Below, in pieces: positions 26,489 to 33,920 of a DNA stretch of 64,000 nt. Below the pieces are notes generated by a model that saw nothing but the letters and a program-made list of their open reading frames with translations, was not told the origin of the DNA and did no database searches. This DNA comes from Marinicella marina (GTDB lineage Bacteria; Pseudomonadota; Gammaproteobacteria; Xanthomonadales; Marinicellaceae). The stretch spans positions 124,001-188,000 of the forward strand of contig NZ_JASJNC010000006.1 of the NCBI RefSeq assembly GCF_030065545.1, in the 5' to 3' direction. Every line of letters starts with the position of its first letter. The stretch's first letter is position 1. The position numbers and the translations under genes were made by a program.

Positions 26489-26498
26489 GGATAACCAT

Positions 26499-26825
26499 AT
26501 GCAATTAACTATCACAGGTCATCAATTAGAGGTTACAGATCCAATCAAAGATTACATTGATACTAAATTTGAACGAATCAAACGGCATTTTGATCAAGTA
26601 TTGAATGTTCATGTTATCATCAGTGTAGAAAAAGTCAGACACAAATCAGAAGCCACGATGCATATCGGTGGTAAAGATTTTTTTGCTGAATCAACAGAGG
26701 ATCACTTATATAAATCAATAGACTTGTTGGTTGATAAATTGGACAAGCAAATCCGCAGGCACAAAGATAAAATAACTGATCATCACCGCGGTGAAGCCAT
26801 TAAAATGAATCAAGCTGGTTACTGA
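26499..26825 (+). CDS. hpf: Ribosome hibernation promoting factor
   Basis: HPF binds the 30S decoding and P-site region in stationary phase and promotes inactive 100S dimers together with RMF. This is the short form, 108 residues. It shows the S30AE/HPF fold with ITGHQLEVTDPIKDYIDTKFERI at the start and ESTEDHLYKSIDLLVDKLDKQIRRHKDK at the basic C-terminal helix. In E. coli it lies between rpoN and ptsN; here it follows the 300-bp gap where rpoN is missing. A terminator follows. Confidence 0.95.
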   Translation: MQLTITGHQLEVTDPIKDYIDTKFERIKRHFDQVLNVHVIISVEKVRHKSEATMHIGGKDFFAESTEDHLYKSIDLLVDKLDKQIRRHKDKITDHHRGEAIKMNQAGY

Positions 26826-26847
26826 TTACACCAGTCTAATTGAAATG

Positions 26848-26882
26848 AGGGCTTAGCTTGTTAAAGAGTTAAGCCTTTTTTA
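26848..26882 (+). terminator. Intrinsic terminator between hpf and ptsN
   Basis: GGCTTA and TAAGCC form a stem with an A/T-rich loop, followed at once by seven T residues. It suggests that hpf is often transcribed alone, with read-through or a separate promoter for ptsN. Confidence 0.65.
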
Positions 26883-26892
26883 ATGATAATAA

Positions 26893-27360
26893 ATGAAAAT
26901 AATTGATATTTTAGAAGAAGATAAAATGATTTTAAATCATCATTTTATCAGTAAAAAACGGTTGTTTGAGACTATGGCTAATTTGTTGAGTGATGACAGT
27001 GCAGAGGCTTTACGCATCTACCACAGTATCGTTAATCGTGAAAAATTAGGCAATACCTCTTTGGGCAACGGAGTGGCGCTACCACATGGGAAATGCCTGG
27101 CAGCCAATGAAATCAGGGCCTGTGTCATAAGAATGGCACAAGCTGCTGACTATGAAGCAGTTGATGACATTCCAGTGCATGTGGTAGTTGGGATTGCGTT
27201 TCCCTATGAAACCAATGAAATGCACCAGGTTTTGATGAAAGAAACTGCGTTTCTTTTTCGCCAGCATCGTCTGTACAAAAACATGTTATTGGCAGAGAAT
27301 AAAAAACAAATGACAGAAGAAATTTTGAAAGGTTTTCAGCTATGCAACAACTGGTCATAA
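26893..27360 (+). CDS. ptsN: Nitrogen-PTS phosphocarrier EIIA(Ntr)
   Basis: PtsN is the terminal phosphoacceptor of the regulatory nitrogen PTS; it controls potassium uptake and envelope stress responses in relatives. The 155-residue protein has the PTS EIIA type-2 fold with the phosphorylated His in GNGVALPHGKC. It overlaps rapZ by 19 bp. The companion phosphocarrier NPr (ptsO), which often follows rapZ, is not in this window. Confidence 0.95.
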   Translation: MKIIDILEEDKMILNHHFISKKRLFETMANLLSDDSAEALRIYHSIVNREKLGNTSLGNGVALPHGKCLAANEIRACVIRMAQAADYEAVDDIPVHVVVGIAFPYETNEMHQVLMKETAFLFRQHRLYKNMLLAENKKQMTEEILKGFQLCNNWS

Positions 27361-28202
27361 TAACGGGTCTGTCAGGCGCAGGTAAGACAGTGGTACTGAG
27401 GTCGTTAGAGGATATGGAGTTTTATTGTGTTGATAATTTACCCATCAACATGCTCGAGCAATTGGCAGAAAATGTCATTGCCGACAAAGAGTTTTATCCA
27501 AAAGTGGCTGTTGGTATTGATATAAGAAGCAAGAATCAAGATTTAGTGGCATTCAAAGACCTTATAAAAAGTATTGACCAAAGCCAAATTATCATAAAAA
27601 TTATCTTTTTATCGGCAGATAAGAATACCGTACTTAAAAGGTATTCGGAAACCCGCAGGAGGCACCCATTATCGACTGATCAACACAACTTCAGTTTAAC
27701 TGAAGCCATCAAGCTAGAAAGTGATTTAATGGAGGAAATTAAGCAAGAAGCTGATTTGATTATCGACACCACACAACTCAAAGCGCAACAACTGAAACAG
27801 CAAATTTGGCAGATCATGAGTGAACGCAATGATGACGTTGCTGTGATCATAAAATCTTTTGCTTTCAAAAGAGGTGTACCTTTTGATGCTGATTTTGTAT
27901 TTGATGCACGTTGTTTGCCGAATCCCTATTGGCAAGCTGAATTACGCTCATTGACTGGTCTAGATGAAGCGGTTCAAGATTATTTGGCAACAGAAGATGT
28001 AGTGAATGAATATTTAGATGATCTGAGTTATTTTGCCAAGAAATGGATTAAAAAATTTGAAGCCAACGACCGCAGTTACATTACCATAGCAATTGGTTGC
28101 ACCGGCGGGCAGCATCGGTCGGTCTATTTGGTTGAAGCTCTACACAAATATTTAGAAAAAAAATCAATCAAGAACATGAAGCAACATCGTGAACTTAACT
28201 GA
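27342..28202 (+). CDS. rapZ: RNase adapter protein RapZ
   Basis: RapZ binds small RNAs such as GlmZ and directs RNase E to them, tying amino-sugar supply to glmS expression. The 286-residue protein has Walker A GLSGAGKTVVL, the basic RRRHPL motif after the first domain, and the C-terminal GCTGGQHRSVYLVEAL that forms the metabolite-sensing pocket. Its gene overlaps ptsN at the start and the convergent folA by 8 bp at the end. Confidence 0.96.
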   Translation: MQQLVIITGLSGAGKTVVLRSLEDMEFYCVDNLPINMLEQLAENVIADKEFYPKVAVGIDIRSKNQDLVAFKDLIKSIDQSQIIIKIIFLSADKNTVLKRYSETRRRHPLSTDQHNFSLTEAIKLESDLMEEIKQEADLIIDTTQLKAQQLKQQIWQIMSERNDDVAVIIKSFAFKRGVPFDADFVFDARCLPNPYWQAELRSLTGLDEAVQDYLATEDVVNEYLDDLSYFAKKWIKKFEANDRSYITIAIGCTGGQHRSVYLVEALHKYLEKKSIKNMKQHRELN

Positions 28203-28686
28203 CATCAACCCTTTCATAAAACACAAAATCAAAACTAAAATCCGGATTTTCTGAAGATACTGGATTGTTGGTTACCCGAGTTTTATGCCATTGGTTCCAG
28301 TCAATATCTGGAAAATATGTGTCACCATCAAAAGTCGCATTGATGTGAGTGATAATCATGTGGGTGGCATGGGGCATTAAAAGCTCATAAATCTTAGCTC
28401 CTCCGATTATCATCACCTCATCCAATTCTTGTTGTTTGAGTAAATCTAGGTCATTAATGGTTTCAAAACCCTTGCGCTCAAATGAAGGGTTTCTGGTAAG
28501 TACTAAATTTTTTCTATTAGGTAAGGCAAAAGGCAGTGATTCGCAAGTTTTACGACCCATCAATATGGTTTTATCAGTGGTTTGTCGCTTGAAGAATTGT
28601 AAATCTGCCGACAGTCGCCATGGCAGGTCATTGTTAGCACCTATCAGTTGGTTGGTGTCCATGGCAGCGATTAAAGTGACCTTCAT
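28195..28686 (-). CDS. folA: Dihydrofolate reductase
   Basis: FolA reduces dihydrofolate to tetrahydrofolate with NADPH. The 163-residue protein shows [25 protein letters not shown] (Met20-loop region and the substrate Asp), [12 protein letters not shown] and the C-terminal FDFVFYER. It follows thyA with a 4-bp overlap, a common pairing because ThyA produces the dihydrofolate that FolA recycles. Confidence 0.97.
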   Translation of the reverse strand: MKVTLIAAMDTNQLIGANNDLPWRLSADLQFFKRQTTDKTILMGRKTCESLPFALPNRKNLVLTRNPSFERKGFETINDLDLLKQQELDEVMIIGGAKIYELLMPHATHMIITHINATFDGDTYFPDIDWNQWHKTRVTNNPVSSENPDFSFDFVFYERVDVS

Positions 28687-29477
28687 ACCGCCACTTTGCC
28701 TTTGATGTGAGGGTGAGCTTGGTAATTAATCAGTTCAAAGTCTTCGAATTTGAAAGCAAACAGGTCTTTTACATTTGGGTTTATTTTCATTTCAGGCAAA
28801 GGATAAGGCGTTCTGTTTAGTTGGGTTTTGATTTGTTCAAGGTGGTTGCTATAAATATGTGCATCACCAAAGGTGTGAATGAACTCACCTGGCTCAAGAT
28901 CACACACTTGTGCCATCATCATGGTCAATAAAGCATAAGAAGCAATGTTAAATGGCACGCCCAAGAAGACATCCGCACTTCTTTGGTAAAGCTGACATGA
29001 GAGCTTGTTATCCGCAACGTAAAACTGAAACAGGCAGTGACAAGGGGGTAGGGCCATGTGATCAACATCAGCCACATTCCAAGCGCTGACAATGTGTCGT
29101 CTGGAATCTGGATTGTTTTTGATTTGTTTTATGAGGTTTTTTATTTGATCGACTGTATCACCATTGGGTGTTGGCCATGATCGCCATTGGTGTCCATATA
29201 CGGGGCCCAAGTCACCTTTTTCATCAGCCCATTCATCCCATATTTTTACGCCATTATCTTGTAAGTATTTGATGTTGGTATCACCTGCGATAAACCACAA
29301 CAACTCATGGATGATGGATTTCAAGTGCAGCTTCTTTGTGGTCAGTACTGGGAAGCCTTGTTTTAGATCAAATCGCATTTGGTAACCGAAAACACTGGTG
29401 GTTCCGGTGCCAGTTCGGTCTGATTTGATGCTGCCATTGTCTAGGATATGTTGTGCAAAGTCTAGGTACTGTTGCAT
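28683..29477 (-). CDS. thyA: Thymidylate synthase
   Basis: ThyA methylates dUMP to dTMP with methylene-tetrahydrofolate. At 264 residues it matches E. coli ThyA in length. The nucleophilic Cys is in [12 protein letters not shown]; the substrate motifs [20 protein letters not shown] and [14 protein letters not shown] are present. It forms a two-gene operon with folA and is separated from the upstream HD-GYP gene by a terminator. Confidence 0.98.
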   Translation of the reverse strand: MQQYLDFAQHILDNGSIKSDRTGTGTTSVFGYQMRFDLKQGFPVLTTKKLHLKSIIHELLWFIAGDTNIKYLQDNGVKIWDEWADEKGDLGPVYGHQWRSWPTPNGDTVDQIKNLIKQIKNNPDSRRHIVSAWNVADVDHMALPPCHCLFQFYVADNKLSCQLYQRSADVFLGVPFNIASYALLTMMMAQVCDLEPGEFIHTFGDAHIYSNHLEQIKTQLNRTPYPLPEMKINPNVKDLFAFKFEDFELINYQAHPHIKGKVAV

Positions 29478-29478
29478 T

Positions 29479-29518
29479 AAAAAAGCCTTGTTATAAATTG
29501 TTTATTATAACAAGGCTT
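29479..29518 (-). terminator. Intrinsic terminator after the HD-GYP gene
   Basis: A perfect 14-bp inverted repeat (AAGCCTTGTTATAA and TTATAACAAGGCTT) has an 8-nt loop and, on the minus strand, is followed by six T residues. It ends the HD-GYP transcript just before thyA. Confidence 0.85.
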
Positions 29519-29547
29519 GGTTTTATTTTAAGCTTGAATTGTTGCGT

Positions 29548-30852
29548 TTATGAAGCTGTTAAAAGTTTCTTCACAATGTTTCTGCTGTGGAATGCATTAA
29601 TCAGTTCATCAACATCAACGCTTAATGCGTCAGCTTTCAATGCGCCGATGATACAAGGCCTGTCTTTGTTAGAAAATACTGCTTTTTTTGACAAATCCAT
29701 GAATTTTGGTTTTTCAAGAGATTTCCCTTGAGCATCTTTAACCAAAAGTACTTCAGGCTTGAGTCGCTTGGTCTTGTTATGTGACAACACGACGCCGACT
29801 GAACCATCAGATAACTCTACTGTCGAGCCTGCTGGATACAAACCAATGGCTTGAATAAACTCATCGACTAGTTTAGCGCTGAAGAGTTTATTGCGTTGTT
29901 TAAACAACCACTCCATCGCATGCGATGAAGTATAAACTGCGCCGTAAGGTTTTTTGCTGGTCATTGCGTCGAATGTATCTACGATTCCGGCAATTTGTCC
30001 AAAGGCTGGTATTTCATCACCAACCAGACCATATGGATAACCACTGCCATCAAATCTTTCATGATGCGTTTCAGCTATTGTTAGGATGTTATGGTCCAGT
30101 GAGTTGTCCTTAGCTAAAATTTCAACGCCAAGCTCTACATGTGACTCGAAAGTCTTTTTCTCTTCGGCGGTTAACTCTTCAGATTTGTTTAATAATTTTC
30201 TGCTGAGCTTGGTTTTACCAATGTCAGCCAGTAAGACACCGGTGACAAGAACTTCTAATTCATTTTCTTTGATACCCAAATGACGACCGAACACGGCTGA
30301 CAATACGGCTGATCTCAGTGAATGTCCATAAACATACTGGCCTTTTTCTTTAAGCTGGGTCAACCAAACCAATGTGTTTGGGTTGCGGATAACAGAATTA
30401 ACTACTTGCGTGGCTATCTGCTTAGTTTTCTTGATGTTAAGACCCTTTCCAACCCTCAAGTTGAAACTGGTTTCTTCGATTGCACTATCAAGATCCAACA
30501 TCAATGTTTGTGCAGGACCGAATTCTTTCTTAATGGGCTTAAGGGTGTGTGTGTAATAATCGTGTTTGACTACCAGTGGCTTAATTCGACCACGGTATTT
30601 GTTGTCGGTTTTCTTCTTGCGCAGCAGTGGAGAAGGTTTTGAAATTTCTGGCTCGCTTGCCAATGACTTACCTTTTTCAACGTCAATGTAGACGTATTCA
30701 CAAAAAGCGCGTAAATCATTAATCTCATTTTTGCTGCGGATGTAGAAACCTTGGAATGGAAACGGCGTTTCCAACCATGATCTGTCAAGCTTGCAGACAT
30801 ACATGCCTATTTTCAAGAATTTGACGGATATTTGTTCTTTTTCGATTTTCAT
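29548..30852 (-). CDS. DUF3391/HD-GYP domain protein with degenerate HD dyad
   Basis: The 434-residue protein has an N-terminal DUF3391 domain (VKFLKIGMYVCKLDRSWLETPF) and an HD-GYP domain of the type that hydrolyses cyclic di-GMP. The GYP motif is intact (HHERFDGSGYPYGL, around residues 265-278) and upstream HSLRS is present. The canonical HDIGK is ADIGK (Ala209-Asp210), so the metal-binding His of the HD dyad is lost. The codon is a clean GCT, not an ambiguous base. The protein may be catalytically weak or act as a cyclic di-GMP sensor. A short region of about 110 residues follows the HD-GYP core. It is transcribed alone, ending at a strong terminator. Confidence 0.92.
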   Translation of the reverse strand: MKIEKEQISVKFLKIGMYVCKLDRSWLETPFPFQGFYIRSKNEINDLRAFCEYVYIDVEKGKSLASEPEISKPSPLLRKKKTDNKYRGRIKPLVVKHDYYTHTLKPIKKEFGPAQTLMLDLDSAIEETSFNLRVGKGLNIKKTKQIATQVVNSVIRNPNTLVWLTQLKEKGQYVYGHSLRSAVLSAVFGRHLGIKENELEVLVTGVLLADIGKTKLSRKLLNKSEELTAEEKKTFESHVELGVEILAKDNSLDHNILTIAETHHERFDGSGYPYGLVGDEIPAFGQIAGIVDTFDAMTSKKPYGAVYTSSHAMEWLFKQRNKLFSAKLVDEFIQAIGLYPAGSTVELSDGSVGVVLSHNKTKRLKPEVLLVKDAQGKSLEKPKFMDLSKKAVFSNKDRPCIIGALKADALSVDVDELINAFHSRNIVKKLLTAS

Positions 30853-30990
30853 GACTACTCAAACGTTAATTTATTATTATGCCCAATCTGAATAATAACA
30901 CGTTAAATGTCATATAAACAGTGAATGGCGTCACAAAAAATGAAAAATTTGAGTGTTTTTTGAAGTTTTAGAATATTTTTTTGCTGTAGT

Positions 30991-31025
30991 GTGACAATTT
31001 TTGTCACTCACAGTGTTGCACTGTG
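30991..31025. other. Two adjacent perfect palindromes between rpsT and the HD-GYP gene
   Basis: GTGACAA-TTT-TTGTCAC is followed one base later by CACAGTG-TTG-CACTGTG. Both are 7-bp stems with 3-nt centres. Neither has a T-tract on the minus strand, so a standard terminator for rpsT is doubtful. They may be tandem operator sites for the HD-GYP gene, which starts about 140 bp to the left, or a non-canonical rpsT 3' end. Confidence 0.4.
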
Positions 31026-31083
31026 AACTTTGAGCGCGTTCGACTCGTTGAATTGAACCAAACGCGACCAAGTTTTTTACTTT

Positions 31084-31347
31084 TTAGGACATTGCCTTGA
31101 TTTTTGCATTCAAACGGCTTTTGTGACGTGAGATCTTGTTTTTGTGGTACAAACCTTTTCTCGCCACGCCATCAACAACAGGAACCATTTCATTGAAAAG
31201 TTCTTGAGCTGTTTTTTTGTCACCGCTTTCAATGGCAGTGATTACTTTTTTGATTGATGTGCGTGCTTTTGAGCGTAAGCTCATGTTATGCTGCCTGTTT
31301 TTGACAGCTTGTCTAACGCGTTTTCTTGCAGATGCTGAATTTGCCAA
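31084..31347 (-). CDS. rpsT: 30S ribosomal protein S20
   Basis: S20 binds 16S rRNA early in small-subunit assembly. The 87-residue basic protein shows NSASARKRVRQAVKNRQHN and the C-terminal KGLYHKNKISRHKSRLNAKI. It diverges from murJ, the usual arrangement in gammaproteobacteria. Confidence 0.98.
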   Translation of the reverse strand: MANSASARKRVRQAVKNRQHNMSLRSKARTSIKKVITAIESGDKKTAQELFNEMVPVVDGVARKGLYHKNKISRHKSRLNAKIKAMS

Positions 31348-31440
31348 ACCTATTTCTCCTTAGTTATACAAGAATTTTAAAAAACGGCGCATTTTCCCAC
31401 TAATATTATGAATAGTCAACATGGATAGGTTATTAATTCT

Positions 31441-32991
31441 ATGAATTTGATTAAATCAACGGCTACAGTCAGTTTTTTCACCCTGCTATCTAGAATCTCA
31501 GGTTTTCTCAGGGATGTGCTGTTCACCCGCTTTTTTGGTGTCAGCCCCATGACTGATGCTTTTGTGGTGGCTTTTAAGATACCAAATTTTATGCGCAGGT
31601 TATTCGCTGAGGGGTCTTTTACTTTGGCTTTCATTCCGGTGTTGAACGAAGTCAAAGCCAAACACGATAAAGCCTATTTACAAGCGTTCATCAATCATGT
31701 TTTTGGTTGTTTGTTGGCGGTTTTGTTGGTGGTTGTGGGTTTGTTTGAGTTGATTGCACCAGGTGTCATTGCCATTTTTGGTGTGGGCTTTTTGGATGAC
31801 AAGCCAGTGTTTGATCAGGCCGTTAAAATGCTGCAAATCATGTTGCCGTATTTGTTATTTATTTCATTGGTTTCATTCAGTGCAGGCATCCTCAACAGCT
31901 TTGGTAAATTTGCCATTGCTGCAGCCACCCCAATCATGTTGAATGTGGTGTTGATTGGGGTGATGCTAACTGCCAGGGATTACTTCACAATACCAGTTGA
32001 AGTGATGGCTTGGGGTGTCTTGCTGGCAGGACTGTCACAATTGTTGATGCAAATTCCTGCTCTGATTCGACTTGGGGTGTTGCCAAAACCAGTGATTAAA
32101 TTCAACGACCCTGAGGTCAAAAAAGTGATGACTTTGATGGTACCTACATTGATAGGTTCATCTGCTGCGCAAATCAATCTTTTGGTGGACACGGCACTGG
32201 CAACTATGTTGCCATTACAAGGCAGTCCGACCTATTTATACTTAACGGATAGGCTGGTGGAATTCCCGTTAGGCTTATTTGGTATTGCTATTTCTACCGT
32301 CATATTGCCCAAGCTGTCCGCCTCTTTTGCGGATCTTGATCAAGATGACTACCAAAAAACCCTGCAATGGGCGATGTCATTGGCCATGATCATTGCTTTG
32401 CCATCAGCGGTGGGATTGTTTGTATTGGCTGAACCGGTGATCATTACATTATTTGTTTACGGTGAATTTACTGTCCAGAATGCCGCTTTCACCTCATACA
32501 GTTTGATGGTATTTATGTTCGGCTTGCCGGCTTTTGTTGCCAACAAAGTGTTATTGCCTGCATTTTATTCACGAAAAGACACCAAAACGCCTGTTAAAAT
32601 TGCCCTCAAAGCCATGGCCATCAATGTGGTACTTAACTTCGCTTTCGTTGCGTTGCTTTATCATTACAATGTGGTCTCATTGCATGTGGGATTAGCCATG
32701 GCAGGGGTCAGTTCTGCTTGGCTACAGTGTTTTTGGTTGTACCGCAAATTGCGCGTCACTGAAGTCATCATTCAACCGCTGGTGACGATTGGCTTTTTGT
32801 TCAAAGTCGGATTGGCGTTGTTGTTGATGGTGTTGGCGATCAAAGGAGTTGGCCGGTATATGCCCCAGTGGCAAGAACTAACTGCAATCATGAGGTTTAT
32901 TAATTTAATGATAATCATATCAGTGGGCGCTTTGACTTATTTCATCGCCATGTGGTCTATGGGTATGCAACGCAAGGTCACATGGAAATAA
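31441..32991 (+). CDS. murJ: Lipid II flippase MurJ
   Basis: MurJ moves lipid II across the inner membrane for peptidoglycan synthesis. The 516-residue protein has about 14 helices of the MOP fold. It starts with LIKSTATVSFFTLLSRISGFLRDVLFTRFFG, which includes a conserved Arg-Asp pair, and has EFPLGLFGIAISTVILPKLS in the middle. Its last codons overlap ribF. Confidence 0.97.
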   Translation: MNLIKSTATVSFFTLLSRISGFLRDVLFTRFFGVSPMTDAFVVAFKIPNFMRRLFAEGSFTLAFIPVLNEVKAKHDKAYLQAFINHVFGCLLAVLLVVVGLFELIAPGVIAIFGVGFLDDKPVFDQAVKMLQIMLPYLLFISLVSFSAGILNSFGKFAIAAATPIMLNVVLIGVMLTARDYFTIPVEVMAWGVLLAGLSQLLMQIPALIRLGVLPKPVIKFNDPEVKKVMTLMVPTLIGSSAAQINLLVDTALATMLPLQGSPTYLYLTDRLVEFPLGLFGIAISTVILPKLSASFADLDQDDYQKTLQWAMSLAMIIALPSAVGLFVLAEPVIITLFVYGEFTVQNAAFTSYSLMVFMFGLPAFVANKVLLPAFYSRKDTKTPVKIALKAMAINVVLNFAFVALLYHYNVVSLHVGLAMAGVSSAWLQCFWLYRKLRVTEVIIQPLVTIGFLFKVGLALLLMVLAIKGVGRYMPQWQELTAIMRFINLMIIISVGALTYFIAMWSMGMQRKVTWK

Positions 32992-33920
32992 TCAGATACC
33001 CACATCACAATCCACTATCGACTAATTCCAGTGTAACCATTGGTAATTTTGATGGTGTGCACGTCGGGCATCAAGCGTTGATTAGAAAAACGATTGAACA
33101 TGCCAAAGCACATGGAAATCAGTCAGTGGTGGTTTCAATGCAGCCATTGCCGTTGCAGCATTTCAATGGCTTTGATGCCATTGAATTACTGACATCTTTT
33201 AGATTAAAGCACAGGCTTTTAAAACAAATGGGTGTTGATGTTTTTTGTAATTTGAACTTCAATGCCGAATTGGCAAGCATGACAGCCACGGCATTTTTCG
33301 AAAAAGTTTTGATTCACGGACTGAAAGCGGGTTATGTCGTCATTGGTGATGATTTTAAATTTGGTGCCAATAGGCAGGGTGATTTCAATTTTCTGCAAAA
33401 TGCCGCTGTGGCAAGTGATGTTTCGGTTGAAAAAATTGCCTCAGTCCTGATACAAGGCCAAAGAGTCAGTTCCACTGCCATCAGACAATTGCTCAATGCC
33501 GGTGAATTTGAAGCGGCAAAAAAACTATTGGGTCGAGATTTTAACCTCATAGGGCGGGTTGCACATGGCAAAAAACTAGGGCGTGAGTTGGGTTATCCGA
33601 CCATTAACCTAGAGCTCAAACAACGCGCATTTCCCTTGTATGGCATATATGTATGTGAAATCAACATCAATGAGCAATGGTATCAAGGGGTTGCATCAGT
33701 TGGTTTTAACCCCAGTGTAGGTGGTAACGCCAAGCGTGTTGAAGTTTATGTGCTTGACTTCAAGCAACAAGTATATGGCCAATGTGTTGAAGTTTTGTTT
33801 TATAAAAAGCTCAGAAATGAAGTAAAATTTGATACCTTAAACGATTTAATTGCGGGCATCGAAGACGATGTTCATAAAACCAGAAAATATTTTGCCGATT
33901 TGCAAGGAGAACCGGTTTGA
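32982..33920 (+). CDS. ribF: Bifunctional riboflavin kinase / FAD synthetase
   Basis: RibF makes FMN and then FAD. The 312-residue protein has an N-terminal adenylyltransferase domain (IGNFDGVHVGHQALI, and SSTAIRQLL) and a C-terminal riboflavin kinase domain (GRVAHGKKLGRELGYPTINLEL). I chose the ATG overlapping the murJ stop; an upstream GTG in frame would add ten residues with no family counterpart. It is followed by ileS with a 4-bp overlap. Confidence 0.95.
   Translation: MEIIRYPHHNPLSTNSSVTIGNFDGVHVGHQALIRKTIEHAKAHGNQSVVVSMQPLPLQHFNGFDAIELLTSFRLKHRLLKQMGVDVFCNLNFNAELASMTATAFFEKVLIHGLKAGYVVIGDDFKFGANRQGDFNFLQNAAVASDVSVEKIASVLIQGQRVSSTAIRQLLNAGEFEAAKKLLGRDFNLIGRVAHGKKLGRELGYPTINLELKQRAFPLYGIYVCEININEQWYQGVASVGFNPSVGGNAKRVEVYVLDFKQQVYGQCVEVLFYKKLRNEVKFDTLNDLIAGIEDDVHKTRKYFADLQGEPV

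Noticed and set aside
31416-31661. Minus-strand open frame opposite murJ
   Set aside because: It is the reverse complement of conserved murJ codons and has no independent support.
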